DNA of 64,000 nucleotides from JAICYJ01 sp038212095 (GTDB lineage: Bacteria > Actinomycetota > Thermoleophilia > Gaiellales > JAICJC01). Of the stretch, positions 48,347-56,594 are shown piece by piece (the stretch's first letter is position 1; every line of letters starts with the position of its first letter). The DNA is taken from contig JBBQUW010000013.1 in NCBI GenBank assembly GCA_038212095.1, positions 1 to 64,000 on the forward strand, read 5' to 3'. The translations under genes and the position numbers were made by a program. The notes beneath the pieces were generated by a model that was not told the DNA's origin, searched no databases, and saw nothing but the letters and a program-made list of their open reading frames with translations.

Positions 48347-49140
48347 ACGTCGAGCGCGTCGTAGAGCGCCGCATACCCGCTCTCGTCCCCGTCCACCCAG
48401 CGGCCCACCCACTCCTCACGCATCGCGTCGGCGACGGTCGGATCGGTGGAGCTCATCTCAAACAGGCCGTCGCGAAACGCTGCACTGGTGGCCAGGTCGT
48501 GGGTCGGCAGCACGGTGAAGTTGCAGTGGTGATAGGGCGGTGTCGTCCACACCCGTCGGAGCTTGACGCCCTCGACGGTGTCGGCATCGAACACGCCCGC
48601 GCAGGTGGCGTCCGCCAGCACCGCCGCGTCGATCTCTCCCCGGATCAGCCGTGCCAGCTGTTCCCGCTCTGCACCGCCGGTGTCGCCATGTTTGCCAAGG
48701 TCGATCTCGAGCCGCTCGCTGGTCGCGTCACGATCGGGGTCAAAGCCCTCCTGTTGCATGAAGTACACGGGCAGGATTGTCGCCTGCGGCGAATCAGACG
48801 ACGCCAGCCCGATTCGCCTCCCGGCCAGGTCGGCCAGTGCACCGGCGGCCGAGTCGTCTCTCACGACCAGGTGGCTTCGCCAGTCGCGATCGTTGTCACG
48901 CATGGCGAGCATGGTGCAGCCGCCGCCTGAGCGTCTCTGAGCCTCGACGTACGCCAGGTTCGTGTTCCAGGCGACATCGATCTCTCCCAGAAACAGCGCG
49001 TCGAGCTGCTCGTCGTAGCTGCTGAACAGGGTTGGTCGCACCGGGTTGCCGCGGGCCGCGAACCAGGCCGTGAACGCCTCCCAGATCGTGACAACGCGGG
49101 GGTGGTAGGCGACGGCTCCGACGTGTAGCGGCTCTGGCAT
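48337..49140 (-). CDS. PhnD-like solute-binding protein, apparently cytoplasmic
   Basis: 267 aa. PhnD/phosphonate-binding fold: LHVGAVAYHPRVVTIWEAFT, DEQLDALFLGEIDVAWNTNL, GRRIGLASSDSPQATILPVY and RLIRGEIDAAVLADATCAGV. Unlike transport PhnD proteins it has no signal peptide or lipobox and no permease or ATPase genes nearby. It may be a ligand-binding regulator or enzyme using the periplasmic-binding fold. ATG 49140 is fixed by TAGGGT 8 nt upstream. Confidence 0.8.
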   Translation of the reverse strand: MPEPLHVGAVAYHPRVVTIWEAFTAWFAARGNPVRPTLFSSYDEQLDALFLGEIDVAWNTNLAYVEAQRRSGGGCTMLAMRDNDRDWRSHLVVRDDSAAGALADLAGRRIGLASSDSPQATILPVYFMQQEGFDPDRDATSERLEIDLGKHGDTGGAEREQLARLIRGEIDAAVLADATCAGVFDADTVEGVKLRRVWTTPPYHHCNFTVLPTHDLATSAAFRDGLFEMSSTDPTVADAMREEWVGRWVDGDESGYAALYDALDVPR

Positions 49141-49148
49141 GAGCCGCC

Positions 49149-49154
49149 ACCCTA
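49149..49154 (-). promoter_or_regulatory. -10 element TAGGGT
   Basis: TAGGGT on the minus strand ends 8 nt before ATG 49140. Confidence 0.5.
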
Positions 49155-49212
49155 TCCGCCGAGTCGCTGACTGTCCAGTCGGGGCATCACAGGCAGGCGC
49201 AGAGAGATGTTG

Positions 49213-49218
49213 TAGAGT
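49213..49218 (+). promoter_or_regulatory. -10 element TAGAGT of the seven-gene operon
   Basis: TAGAGT ends 6 nt before GTG 49225, the first gene of the compact run that ends at 55093. Confidence 0.55.
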
Positions 49219-49224
49219 CGGCGT

Positions 49225-50280
49225 GTGCTCGCCCGAATCGTGGCCGCGTTCGTGACGCCGGTCGTTCTGATCCCGCTGGTCGCCTACCTGTTGATCGACC
49301 ATGGGCGATCCGCCCATCTCGCACCGGCTGCGCCGGTCAGCTACGCGCAGGTGCAGGCGCTGTTCACGAGCGCTGGGTGCACCGGCTGTCACCCCAACGT
49401 GAACTCAACGCTGAACCTGCAGCAGGATGCGTCGTACAACTCGTTGGCCAACCAGACTGCGCTCGAGGACCCCCACTACGCCTACATCGTTTCCGGCGAT
49501 CCGCAGAAGAGCTTCCTCTACCTGAAGGTGGCCGGTTTTGGCGCCTTCAGTCAGGTCGGAGGACGGATGCCGTTCGGCAAGCCGCCGCTCACAAGCGATC
49601 AGATCCATCTGCTGGCCAACTGGATCACCCAGGGCGCTCGAGGGCCCTCGGGACAGCTGCCACCGGCGTCCACCGCGCCGTTGCCCGGCGAACCGGCATC
49701 CGCATCGCTGCCACTGGCCACCACGCCGATCGGCACGGGCACCATCACCGGCACGGTTATCGACCAGGCTCGCAAGCCGATCGCGGGAGCTCTGGTCACG
49801 CTGCTGCTTCGGGGGGCCAACCAGGAGGGCGGCGAGGAGCATTACCGCGTCGCGCAGACCAACGCTGCCGGCCGCTATACCCTCGCCCGGGTACCGACCG
49901 GCACGTTCGAGCTGAAGGCCTACGCGCCGCACACCATCTACACCTCCCACTTCGTCTCCCTGAAGCCAGGAGGCTCGACATCGATAGATTTCGGCTTAGC
50001 GACGCGCGTGCTCTCGACTCCGAATATCTCGAAGCCCAAGATCACGCTCGTGCCGGGCGGCGGTGAGATGCTCTCCATGACGGTTGCCGGCCGCAACCTG
50101 GATCCCAACTACACCTTGGTCGCGAACCCGCGGTCAGGACGAGTGTTCGAAGTGCATGCGGCGGGCGCGAAGGCGGGCATCTGGAGCAGGACGATCCCGA
50201 TGCGGCTGAAGGGGCCGTGGATCTTCTTCGCCGTCGATCGAATATGCAGCTCCAGCCAGTTCATCACGGTTCGCGGCTAG
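49225..50280 (+). CDS. Membrane-anchored c-type haem protein with carboxypeptidase-regulatory-like domain
   Basis: 351 aa. N-terminal anchor (IVAAFVTPVVLIPLVAYLLI), then one haem-c site CTGCH (residues 52-56) in a planctomycete-type cytochrome domain that ends with LTSDQIHLLANWITQGARGP. After a Pro/Ala linker comes a beta-sandwich (GTITGTVIDQARKPIAGALV, TNAAGRYTLARVPTGTFELK) like carboxypeptidase regulatory domains. Probably an extracytoplasmic electron-transfer or binding protein. GTG start, leaderless; the next haem gene starts inside its 3' end. Confidence 0.85.
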   Translation: MLARIVAAFVTPVVLIPLVAYLLIDHGRSAHLAPAAPVSYAQVQALFTSAGCTGCHPNVNSTLNLQQDASYNSLANQTALEDPHYAYIVSGDPQKSFLYLKVAGFGAFSQVGGRMPFGKPPLTSDQIHLLANWITQGARGPSGQLPPASTAPLPGEPASASLPLATTPIGTGTITGTVIDQARKPIAGALVTLLLRGANQEGGEEHYRVAQTNAAGRYTLARVPTGTFELKAYAPHTIYTSHFVSLKPGGSTSIDFGLATRVLSTPNISKPKITLVPGGGEMLSMTVAGRNLDPNYTLVANPRSGRVFEVHAAGAKAGIWSRTIPMRLKGPWIFFAVDRICSSSQFITVRG

Positions 50281-50624
50281 CCTGCGTGGCAGCGATGGTG
50301 GCGACGCTGGCATCCGCATGTTCCTCAGGTGGCGACAGCCAGGTCTCGTTCCGCCATGACATCCAGCCGATCTTCACCGCCAGCTGCGCAGGCTGCCACC
50401 CCACCGCCTACCCATATCTCGATCTGCGTCCGGGCGCTGCGTACGACCAGCTGGTGGGCGTCTCACCACCCAACGCCGCGTCCTACGAGCGGGTCGTTCC
50501 CGGCTCCCCGCAGCTCAGCTACTTGCTGATCCACCCGATCGACCCATCCCGGAAAACTCTATTGACGCCCGCCGAGCGGCGCCTGATCACACGGTGGATC
50601 AGCCAGGGGGCGAAGAACAATTAG
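50244..50624 (+). CDS. Small c-type cytochrome lipoprotein
   Basis: 126 aa. Lipobox LASAC (Cys26) after a short hydrophobic segment; haem-c site CAGCH (48-52) in FRHDIQPIFTASCAGCHP, and the domain end LTPAERRLITRWISQGAKNN matches the first gene's cytochrome domain. Overlaps the preceding gene by 37 nt. The paired haem proteins suggest a short extracytoplasmic electron chain. Confidence 0.85.
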   Translation: MQLQPVHHGSRLACVAAMVATLASACSSGGDSQVSFRHDIQPIFTASCAGCHPTAYPYLDLRPGAAYDQLVGVSPPNAASYERVVPGSPQLSYLLIHPIDPSRKTLLTPAERRLITRWISQGAKNN

Positions 50625-50628
50625 CAGG

Positions 50629-51144
50629 GTGCCGCTGCCCGAGGTGGACGAGGCGCCGCTGCTTGCCCGCGCGTTCTATCGCGCTGACGGGTCGGCCTCC
50701 GCGCTCACCCGTTCGTTTGCGATCGCAGCCGAGATGATGGAGACGCTGATGCCCTTCCTCGGTCAGATCATGGACGAGAGCTCCATCGACCTGCCCACCA
50801 AAGAGCTTGTGATCATGCGCGTCTCTCAGCTGAACGGGTGCGTGTACTGCCTGGCCGCGCATCGGCCGGTGGCGCTCGACGCGGACGTATCTGACAGCCA
50901 ACTGGCGGCTGTCTGCGATCTGGCAGGGCTTGACTCCCTCTCGCCGCGAGAGCGTGCGATCATCGCATGGGTCGACCAGGTGGCACGCGACGCGAGTGGC
51001 GTCACGGATGCGCTGGTGGCGGCGACGCTCGATCACCTGCGGGACGACCAGCTGGTCGAGCTGACCGTGCTTGCCGGCACGATCACGATGCTGAACCAGT
51101 ACTGCACCGCGTTTCAGATCCCCCCACCAGGAGGTGGTCTGTGA
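50629..51144 (+). CDS. AhpD-like / carboxymuconolactone decarboxylase family protein
   Basis: 171 aa. LPTKELVIMRVSQLNGCVYC LAAH carries the CxxC and His of the AhpD family; RERAIIAWVDQVARDASGVT and LVELTVLAGTITMLNQYC follow. In this operon, directly before a radical SAM gene and after haem proteins, it may recycle a thiol or peroxide produced by the pathway. It differs clearly from the AhpD-like protein at 36140. GTG start 4 nt after the cytochrome stop. Confidence 0.88.
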   Translation: MPLPEVDEAPLLARAFYRADGSASALTRSFAIAAEMMETLMPFLGQIMDESSIDLPTKELVIMRVSQLNGCVYCLAAHRPVALDADVSDSQLAAVCDLAGLDSLSPRERAIIAWVDQVARDASGVTDALVAATLDHLRDDQLVELTVLAGTITMLNQYCTAFQIPPPGGGL

Positions 51145-51983
51145 GCGGGCTGCGCGATGCGGTGGCCGAGGGCATCGCCGAAGGGCGGATGGGTGAGCGG
51201 CTGTGGCTGTATGCCACCTATCACTGCAACCTCGCCTGCTCGTACTGCCTGACCGAGTCGTCGCCCCAGATCGCCGATCGCCGCCATCTCGACCGCGCGG
51301 CGATGCTGGAGGCCGTTCACCAGGCTCAGGAGCTGGGACTGACCTGCGTCGGGATCACCGGGGGCGAGACCTTCATGGTGCCCTGGCTGCCGGAGGCCCT
51401 GGCCGAGATCGGCGAGATCATGCCCACCATCGTGCTGACCAACGCGACGCTCTTCACCGATCGCATGCTGGAGCGATTGCAGCCGCTGGCCGGCCGTGAC
51501 GTCGCACTGCAGATCTCTCTCGACTCCGACCAGCCATCCCGAAACGACGAGTTTCGCGGGCCGGACAACTTCGCCAAGGTTCTGGACGCGATCCCCAAGC
51601 TGTTGAACCGCGGCATCCGCGTGCGGCTCGCGACCACCGTCGAGTATCAGACCGAGGCCGAGCTTGCCAACCTGTGCACGCTGCACCGCTCACTGGGAAT
51701 CTCGGACGACGACCACGTCGTTCGTTCGGTGGTGCGGCGCGGTCGCGCCGTCGCTCGCGAGATGGGCGCCGAGCTGGGCGCTGACGACGTGCTGCCGGAG
51801 CTGACCGTAACCGCCGACGGTGCCTTCCTGCACCCCTTCGCTCCGACCGTCCGCAACGGCCGCACCGACCTCGACCTGCTCGTCTCACGCCAGACGCGGC
51901 CGCTTGATCGGGCGATGTCGCGGTTCCTGCAGGTAACGGCGGGGCTGCCGAGCGGCGCCGACGTCGTTCGCAACATCCGTTGA
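51141..51983 (+). CDS. Radical SAM protein
   Basis: 280 aa. The [4Fe-4S] motif CxxxCxxC is CNLACSYC (Cys29, 33, 36); GITGGETFMVPWLPEAL is the GGE SAM-binding strand, then TIVLTNATLFTDRMLERLQP and LQISLDSDQPSRNDEFRGP. The size and lack of a C-terminal Cys cluster place it outside classic SPASM maturases. GTG 51141 has AGGAGGTG 6 nt upstream and overlaps the previous stop as GTGA. The substrate is unknown; the next genes suggest a glycosylated small molecule or lipid. Confidence 0.9.
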   Translation: MSGLRDAVAEGIAEGRMGERLWLYATYHCNLACSYCLTESSPQIADRRHLDRAAMLEAVHQAQELGLTCVGITGGETFMVPWLPEALAEIGEIMPTIVLTNATLFTDRMLERLQPLAGRDVALQISLDSDQPSRNDEFRGPDNFAKVLDAIPKLLNRGIRVRLATTVEYQTEAELANLCTLHRSLGISDDDHVVRSVVRRGRAVAREMGAELGADDVLPELTVTADGAFLHPFAPTVRNGRTDLDLLVSRQTRPLDRAMSRFLQVTAGLPSGADVVRNIR

Positions 51984-51985
51984 GC

Positions 51986-52684
51986 ATGACCACCCAGGCC
52001 CACCGGTCGGTGGGCGAAGGAGTGGTGGCGATCATCCCGGCTCTGGACGAGGAGCGCTCGATCGCGGCGGCGATCGCGTCGCTTCCCCCCGAGCTGGTCG
52101 GCCGCGTGATCGTGGTCGACGGCGGCTCACGCGACCAGACGGCCGCGCGCGCCGCCGCGGCCGGCGCCGAGGTGATCCGCGAGCCGCGCCGCGGGTACGG
52201 TCGGGCGTGCCTGGTCGGCGCCGAGGCGGCTGCCGGGGCCGCCGTACTGCTGTTCATGGACGGTGATGGAAGCGACGTTGGCGAGCAGGCGGATCGGCTG
52301 CTCGCGCCGATCCTCAACGACGAAGCCGAACTGGTGCTCGGATCGCGCGTGCGCGGTCGCCGCGAGCGCGGAAGCCTCTCCCCCCACCAGGTGGCCGGCA
52401 ACCGGGTCGTCTCGACGATTCTCAATCGCCGCTTCCGACTGGCGCTGACCGACATCGGCCCATTCCGCGCCATTCGGGCGGACCTGTTACCGCAGCTGGG
52501 GCTGCGCGAGATGACGTACGGCTGGCCGACTGAGATGATCCGAAACGCCGCCCGCAATGGCGACCGGGTGGTCGAGGTGCCGGTCGATTATCGCCGCCGC
52601 ACGGACGGCCGATCGAAGGTCTCGGGCGACCTGCGTGCCTCGGCGCGCGCCGGCTGGCACATGCTGCGGGTGGCCGTAGGATGA
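51986..52684 (+). CDS. Family 2 glycosyltransferase (dolichyl-phosphate-sugar-synthase-like)
   Basis: 232 aa, GT-A fold: VAIIPALDEERSIAAAIASL, VIVVDGGSRDQTAARAAAAG, metal-binding LLFMDGDGSDVGEQADRL and TEMIRNAARNGDRVVEVPVD, with RRRTDGRSKVSGD at the end. No membrane domain. Such enzymes move a sugar from a nucleotide donor to polyprenyl phosphate or a small acceptor. ATG 51986 follows the radical SAM stop by 2 nt (a TTG at 51980 overlaps it). Confidence 0.9.
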   Translation: MTTQAHRSVGEGVVAIIPALDEERSIAAAIASLPPELVGRVIVVDGGSRDQTAARAAAAGAEVIREPRRGYGRACLVGAEAAAGAAVLLFMDGDGSDVGEQADRLLAPILNDEAELVLGSRVRGRRERGSLSPHQVAGNRVVSTILNRRFRLALTDIGPFRAIRADLLPQLGLREMTYGWPTEMIRNAARNGDRVVEVPVDYRRRTDGRSKVSGDLRASARAGWHMLRVAVG

Positions 52685-53817
52685 GTGCGCCGGCGCTGTT
52701 GGTCACCGCCAAGGCGCCTCGTCCCGGCCACGTCCAGACGCGCATGTGCCCGCCGCTGGGGCTACGCACCGCGGCTCGCCTCAGCCGCGCGTTCGTCGCC
52801 GATGCGTTGGCTGGGGCACGGGTGGTCGATCCCGGCGCCGGCCTGCTCGCCCCCCCCGCTGACGTTGCCGATCTGACGCTGCTGTTCCCGGGAGTCCCGG
52901 TCGTCGCCCAGCACGGCAGCGGGCTGGCCGATGCGCTGGAGCATGCTGTCGCCGGTGGCGCCACGGTCGTCTCGGGCGACGCCCCCACCTACCCGGTCGA
53001 GCTGATCCGGCGCGGCCTGGCGTCGACTGCTGACCTCGTGCTTGGCCCCTCGCTGGATGGCGGCTACTGCCTGATCGGCATGCGTCGCTTCCATCCAGCT
53101 CCGTTTCGTGGCATCGCCTGGTCGACGGGCGCGGTGCTCGAGCAGACCGTGACCGCCGCGCGTGCCGCCGGCCTGACGGTCGAGCTGCTCGATCCAGCGG
53201 CCGACATCGACACCGTCCAGGATCTCGTCGCCTGCGACCTGCGTTCGGCGACGCACACGACGGCACTGTTGGCCGATCCCGAGCTGGCACCCTTCATGCC
53301 CCTGCCCCCAGCCGCTGTGGGCGAGCGGCGCGTCATGCACGAGACACCATGGCGGCGGCTGGTTGTTGACCGGCTTGCGAATGGCAGCGAGTACGGGTAT
53401 CTGGAGACGCCCCGCGCGGTGTGGGTGGTGCCCGTGTCGGATGCGGGCGAAACCGTGTTCGTGCGCCAGTACCGACACCCGGTTCGCGCGCACCCGTTGG
53501 AGATGCCGGCCGGGTCGATCGAGCCGGGCGAGACGCCGACCGCCGCCGCCATCCGCGAACTTCGCGAGGAGGTGGGGGGGACCGCACGCGAGCTTCGCCG
53601 GGTGGGCGGCTTCTACTCATCGTCTGCCCACGTCTCGCTCGAGGGCGTCGTGTTCCTCGCCACCGGAGTCGAGTTCGACATGCCCACCCACGCCGACATC
53701 GAACGCCTTGAGCTGGTGCGGATGCCGTTTCGGCGCGCGCTCGAGCTTGCGCGCGACGGTGAGCTGTGTGAGGCCCAGACGGCACTGGCGGTGATCCTTG
53801 CCGGCCAGGCTCTCTAG
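52681..53817 (+). CDS. DUF2064 glycosyltransferase-like / Nudix hydrolase fusion
   Basis: 378 aa. Residues 1-190: DUF2064 (TIGR04282-like nucleotidyl/glycosyltransferase fold), with LLVTAKAPRPGHVQTRM, VVSGDAPTYPVELI and LGPSLDGGYCLIGMRRF. Residues 215-378: a Nudix hydrolase with complete Nudix box (278-300; Gly278, Glu284, REL at 292-294, Glu296-Glu297, Gly299), and VVPVSDAGETVFVRQYRHPV as in ADP-sugar pyrophosphatases. Joining a sugar-activating fold to a nucleotide-sugar hydrolase is unusual. ATGA overlap with the GT2 gene. Confidence 0.88.
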   Translation: MSAPALLVTAKAPRPGHVQTRMCPPLGLRTAARLSRAFVADALAGARVVDPGAGLLAPPADVADLTLLFPGVPVVAQHGSGLADALEHAVAGGATVVSGDAPTYPVELIRRGLASTADLVLGPSLDGGYCLIGMRRFHPAPFRGIAWSTGAVLEQTVTAARAAGLTVELLDPAADIDTVQDLVACDLRSATHTTALLADPELAPFMPLPPAAVGERRVMHETPWRRLVVDRLANGSEYGYLETPRAVWVVPVSDAGETVFVRQYRHPVRAHPLEMPAGSIEPGETPTAAAIRELREEVGGTARELRRVGGFYSSSAHVSLEGVVFLATGVEFDMPTHADIERLELVRMPFRRALELARDGELCEAQTALAVILAGQAL

Positions 53818-55093
53818 CCTTGGCTGGCGCAGGCTGGTGGCGTTCGCACCGCCCAGTATCCTCGTGGCCACGATTGCGGCCGGCTACTGGCTGCAACACC
53901 ACCAGCATCGTCCTCTCGGCGCTCCCAACGCGCCGATGTACTGGTTCTCGCATCCCAAGGCGACCTGGTGGGTCGCGCCGGCCGCGCTCGTGCTGTGCGC
54001 CGCGGCCGTGCTGGCGCCGGCTCTGCTTCGCGCGACGCCGCGGCGCTTCGTGACCGGCGCCGCCCTGCTCGCGCTCGCCACTCGGGTCGCGCTGAACGTC
54101 AGCCGCGACGGACCGCACGAACTGATCGTCCCGCTCACCGGCAAGGAGGGGCGGCAAGAGTACCTTCCGACGGTCGCCCGGTTCGTGTCAGACCCGACCG
54201 GATACCTCCGACACTTCGACGATCTGATCCGCACCACGCTGGGCGACCACCCGGCGGGACATCCACCCGGACCGACCGTGATACTCGCCGGGCTGAACCA
54301 GATCGGGCTGGGCGGCGCGTGGCCGGCGGCGCTCCTGATCCTGATCGCGGGCTCGCTGACCGTGCTGCCACTCTACGCGCTCGCCTGCCGAGTGAGCGAC
54401 GAACCGAGCGCGCGTCTCGCGGTGTTGGCGTGGGTGTTCGCGCCAAACGTTCTGCTGATGAGCGCCACGTCGATGGACGCGGTTTTTGGATTGGTCGCGA
54501 CCGTGGCCGCGGTGCTGCTGGTGGGGCGTCGAGCGATTGCGGGAGGCGTCGTGACGGCCATCGCATCATTTCTCTCCTACGCGCTGCTGGCGATACCGGT
54601 GTGGGCGCTCGGCGTGCTGCTGATGCGCCGCACCCCACCACGCATGCTGTTCGCAAAGGTCGCGCAAGCGGTCGCGGTGATCGCGCTCGGCTACCTGCTG
54701 CTGTGGATGGTGACCGGCTACGACCCGATCGCCGCATACCAGGCCACCAAGCAGGCCTACGGTCAGGGCATCTCGCGCCGCCGCCCGCTCTGGTTCTGGT
54801 TCTTCGGCGACCTGGCGGTGTTCCTGCTCGGCCTCGGCCTGCCCGCTGTGGTTCTGTGGTCGCGGGCCCTCAGCCGCCTCGATGCTGCCGCCGTCGCGCT
54901 GGCTGTGACGCTGCTTGTCGCGTCGGGATCGGGCTTTGCCAAGGCCGAGGTGGAACGGATCTGGCTGTTCCTGATCCCTTTGGCCGCACTCTCCATCGGA
55001 CCGCAGCTGCGCGGGCTGCGACTGCGCCCGGTACTGCTCATGCTGGTGGCGCAGGCGCTGCTGGTAGAGGTCCTCTTCGGCACCACCTGGTAG
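53798..55093 (+). CDS. Polytopic GT-C-like membrane protein
   Basis: 431 aa, about 10 helices. An outer loop between helices 2 and 3 contains LPTVARFVSDPTGYLRHFDD and DHPAGHPPGPTVILAGL, a pattern of acidic and His residues as in GT-C transferases using polyprenyl-phosphate sugars. C-terminal SGFAKAEVERIWLFLIPLA is also common in this class. TTG 53798 overlaps the Nudix fusion by 20 nt; GTG 53837 is an alternative. It would be the membrane step of the pathway. Confidence 0.78.
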   Translation: MPARLSSLGWRRLVAFAPPSILVATIAAGYWLQHHQHRPLGAPNAPMYWFSHPKATWWVAPAALVLCAAAVLAPALLRATPRRFVTGAALLALATRVALNVSRDGPHELIVPLTGKEGRQEYLPTVARFVSDPTGYLRHFDDLIRTTLGDHPAGHPPGPTVILAGLNQIGLGGAWPAALLILIAGSLTVLPLYALACRVSDEPSARLAVLAWVFAPNVLLMSATSMDAVFGLVATVAAVLLVGRRAIAGGVVTAIASFLSYALLAIPVWALGVLLMRRTPPRMLFAKVAQAVAVIALGYLLLWMVTGYDPIAAYQATKQAYGQGISRRRPLWFWFFGDLAVFLLGLGLPAVVLWSRALSRLDAAAVALAVTLLVASGSGFAKAEVERIWLFLIPLAALSIGPQLRGLRLRPVLLMLVAQALLVEVLFGTTW

Positions 55094-55136
55094 CGGCGTG
55101 GGCGGCCGCGCACATGATCGTTGGTGGCCACTGGTC

Positions 55137-55142
55137 TACGCT
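55137..55142 (+). promoter_or_regulatory. -10 element TACGCT
   Basis: TACGCT ends 8 nt before ATG 55151 and marks the start of a new transcription unit after the seven-gene operon. Confidence 0.5.
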
Positions 55143-55150
55143 CGCTGGCG

Positions 55151-56593
55151 ATGAGGTGGACAGCAGTGATCATGACGTTCCTGGCGGCCGGCTGTTCCGG
55201 CCTTGGCCAGTCGGCCCCCTCGCTGCCCGACAGCGGCTCGACGCTGGCTCGCACCTGGATCGACCCGCGCGGCAACGGTGTGCTCGCACCTGGCCCGGGC
55301 GAGCCGCTGTTGACGCGCACAGAGCTCGCGCCGCCGTCAAGGCTGCTGCGCCCGCTGGCCACGTTCGCCCAGATCACCGACGCGCACGTGACCGACGAGG
55401 AGTCACCGGCGCGGGTTGAGATGCTCGACCGGCTGGGCTCGCCGTTCACGTCCGCCTTCCGGCCGCAGGAGGCGCTTTCGCCGCAAGTGTTGACAGCGAT
55501 CGTGCAGAGCGTCGATCACCTCCATCCACAGGCCGTGTTCGAGACCGGGGATCTGATCGACAACGCCCAGTACAACGAGATGACCCAGGCCGTCGCGATC
55601 CTGAACGGTGGGCGCGTCGATCCCAACAGCGGTGCCCCCGGGTACGCCGGCGTGCAGGTGCAGTCGAATGCCGATCCGTTGATCTACCGACCCGCCGTCG
55701 ATGCCCCTCGCTACCCGCTGTTGCTGGCACAGGCTGAGCGGGCGTTCACCTCGCCCGGCCTCACCGCACCCTGGTACCCCCTCCCGGGAAACCACGACCT
55801 CGAGGTGCAGGGGAACGTGCCTGCCACACCGGCCACGAACGCGGTCGCCGTCGGCTCGCAGAAGCTGCTGACGGTCGACCGTGCCACGCTCAGCGGCGCT
55901 CGCGGATCGGTGGTCGACCAGCGGCTGGTGAACCGGCTGCTGTCCCGCGGGCTGCCGGGAGCGAGCGAGTCCGTGCCCGCCGATCCGAGTCGACGCGAGC
56001 TCTCCCCCGGAGAGGCGGTGGCCGCCCTGCGCGCCGCCAGCGGCCACGGCGGCAGCGGCCCGCTGATGGACGATGTGGTCGACCTTGGGCCGTCGTTGCG
56101 GGCTCTGCTGGTGGACACCGCCGATCGCCGCGCCGGAGCACGCGGCGTGCTGCGACCGGCGCAGATCGGGTGGCTACGTCGGCAGCTGGTTGCAGCGGGC
56201 AGCCGCTGGCTGCTGATCTTCTCCTCGACGCCATTGACCGAGACGGCCGGCGCCGGTGGCGCGCTGCAGTTGCTGGCGGCCGACAAGCACGTGCTGGCGG
56301 TGATCGCCGGCGACGTGCATCGAAACCGCATCGAGCCGGTGCACACCGCCGCCGGCGGGTACTGGGCTATCACGACCTCGTCCCTGGCCGACTATCCCCA
56401 GCAGGCACGGGCCTTCCGGGTCTGGAGCACGGCCTCGGGCGGCGTCGCTCTGCAGACCTGGATGCTCGACGCCGATCCCGGATCGCAGCTGGCGGCAACC
56501 GCTCGCCGCCTGGCGTGGCTCGACTACCAGGGCGGCCGGCCCAACCAGTGGGCCGGCACGCCGGCAGACCGCAACGTGACCCTGTTTCGCTGA
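55151..56593 (+). CDS. Metallophosphoesterase lipoprotein (TIGR03767-like)
   Basis: 480 aa. Lipobox LAAGC near residue 15. Calcineurin-like metal motifs: FAQITDAHVTDEES (DxH), VFETGDLIDNAQYNEM (GDxxD), PLPGNHDLEVQG (GNHD) and AVIAGDVHRNRIEPV (GDxHxN). The long N-terminal spacer and FSSTPLTETAGAG region fit the actinobacterial TIGR03767 group. It hydrolyses phosphomono- or diesters on the outer face of the membrane; substrate unknown. ATG 55151 agrees with lipobox position and -10. Confidence 0.9.
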   Translation: MRWTAVIMTFLAAGCSGLGQSAPSLPDSGSTLARTWIDPRGNGVLAPGPGEPLLTRTELAPPSRLLRPLATFAQITDAHVTDEESPARVEMLDRLGSPFTSAFRPQEALSPQVLTAIVQSVDHLHPQAVFETGDLIDNAQYNEMTQAVAILNGGRVDPNSGAPGYAGVQVQSNADPLIYRPAVDAPRYPLLLAQAERAFTSPGLTAPWYPLPGNHDLEVQGNVPATPATNAVAVGSQKLLTVDRATLSGARGSVVDQRLVNRLLSRGLPGASESVPADPSRRELSPGEAVAALRAASGHGGSGPLMDDVVDLGPSLRALLVDTADRRAGARGVLRPAQIGWLRRQLVAAGSRWLLIFSSTPLTETAGAGGALQLLAADKHVLAVIAGDVHRNRIEPVHTAAGGYWAITTSSLADYPQQARAFRVWSTASGGVALQTWMLDADPGSQLAATARRLAWLDYQGGRPNQWAGTPADRNVTLFR

Positions 56594-56594
56594 G

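Noticed and set aside
51141..53817. Arsenosugar biosynthesis cluster
   Set aside because: GT2 plus DUF2064 recalls TIGR04283/TIGR04282 genes, but the GT2 looks dolichyl-phosphate-synthase-like, and no arsenic methyltransferase or ArsR/ArsC-type gene is present.
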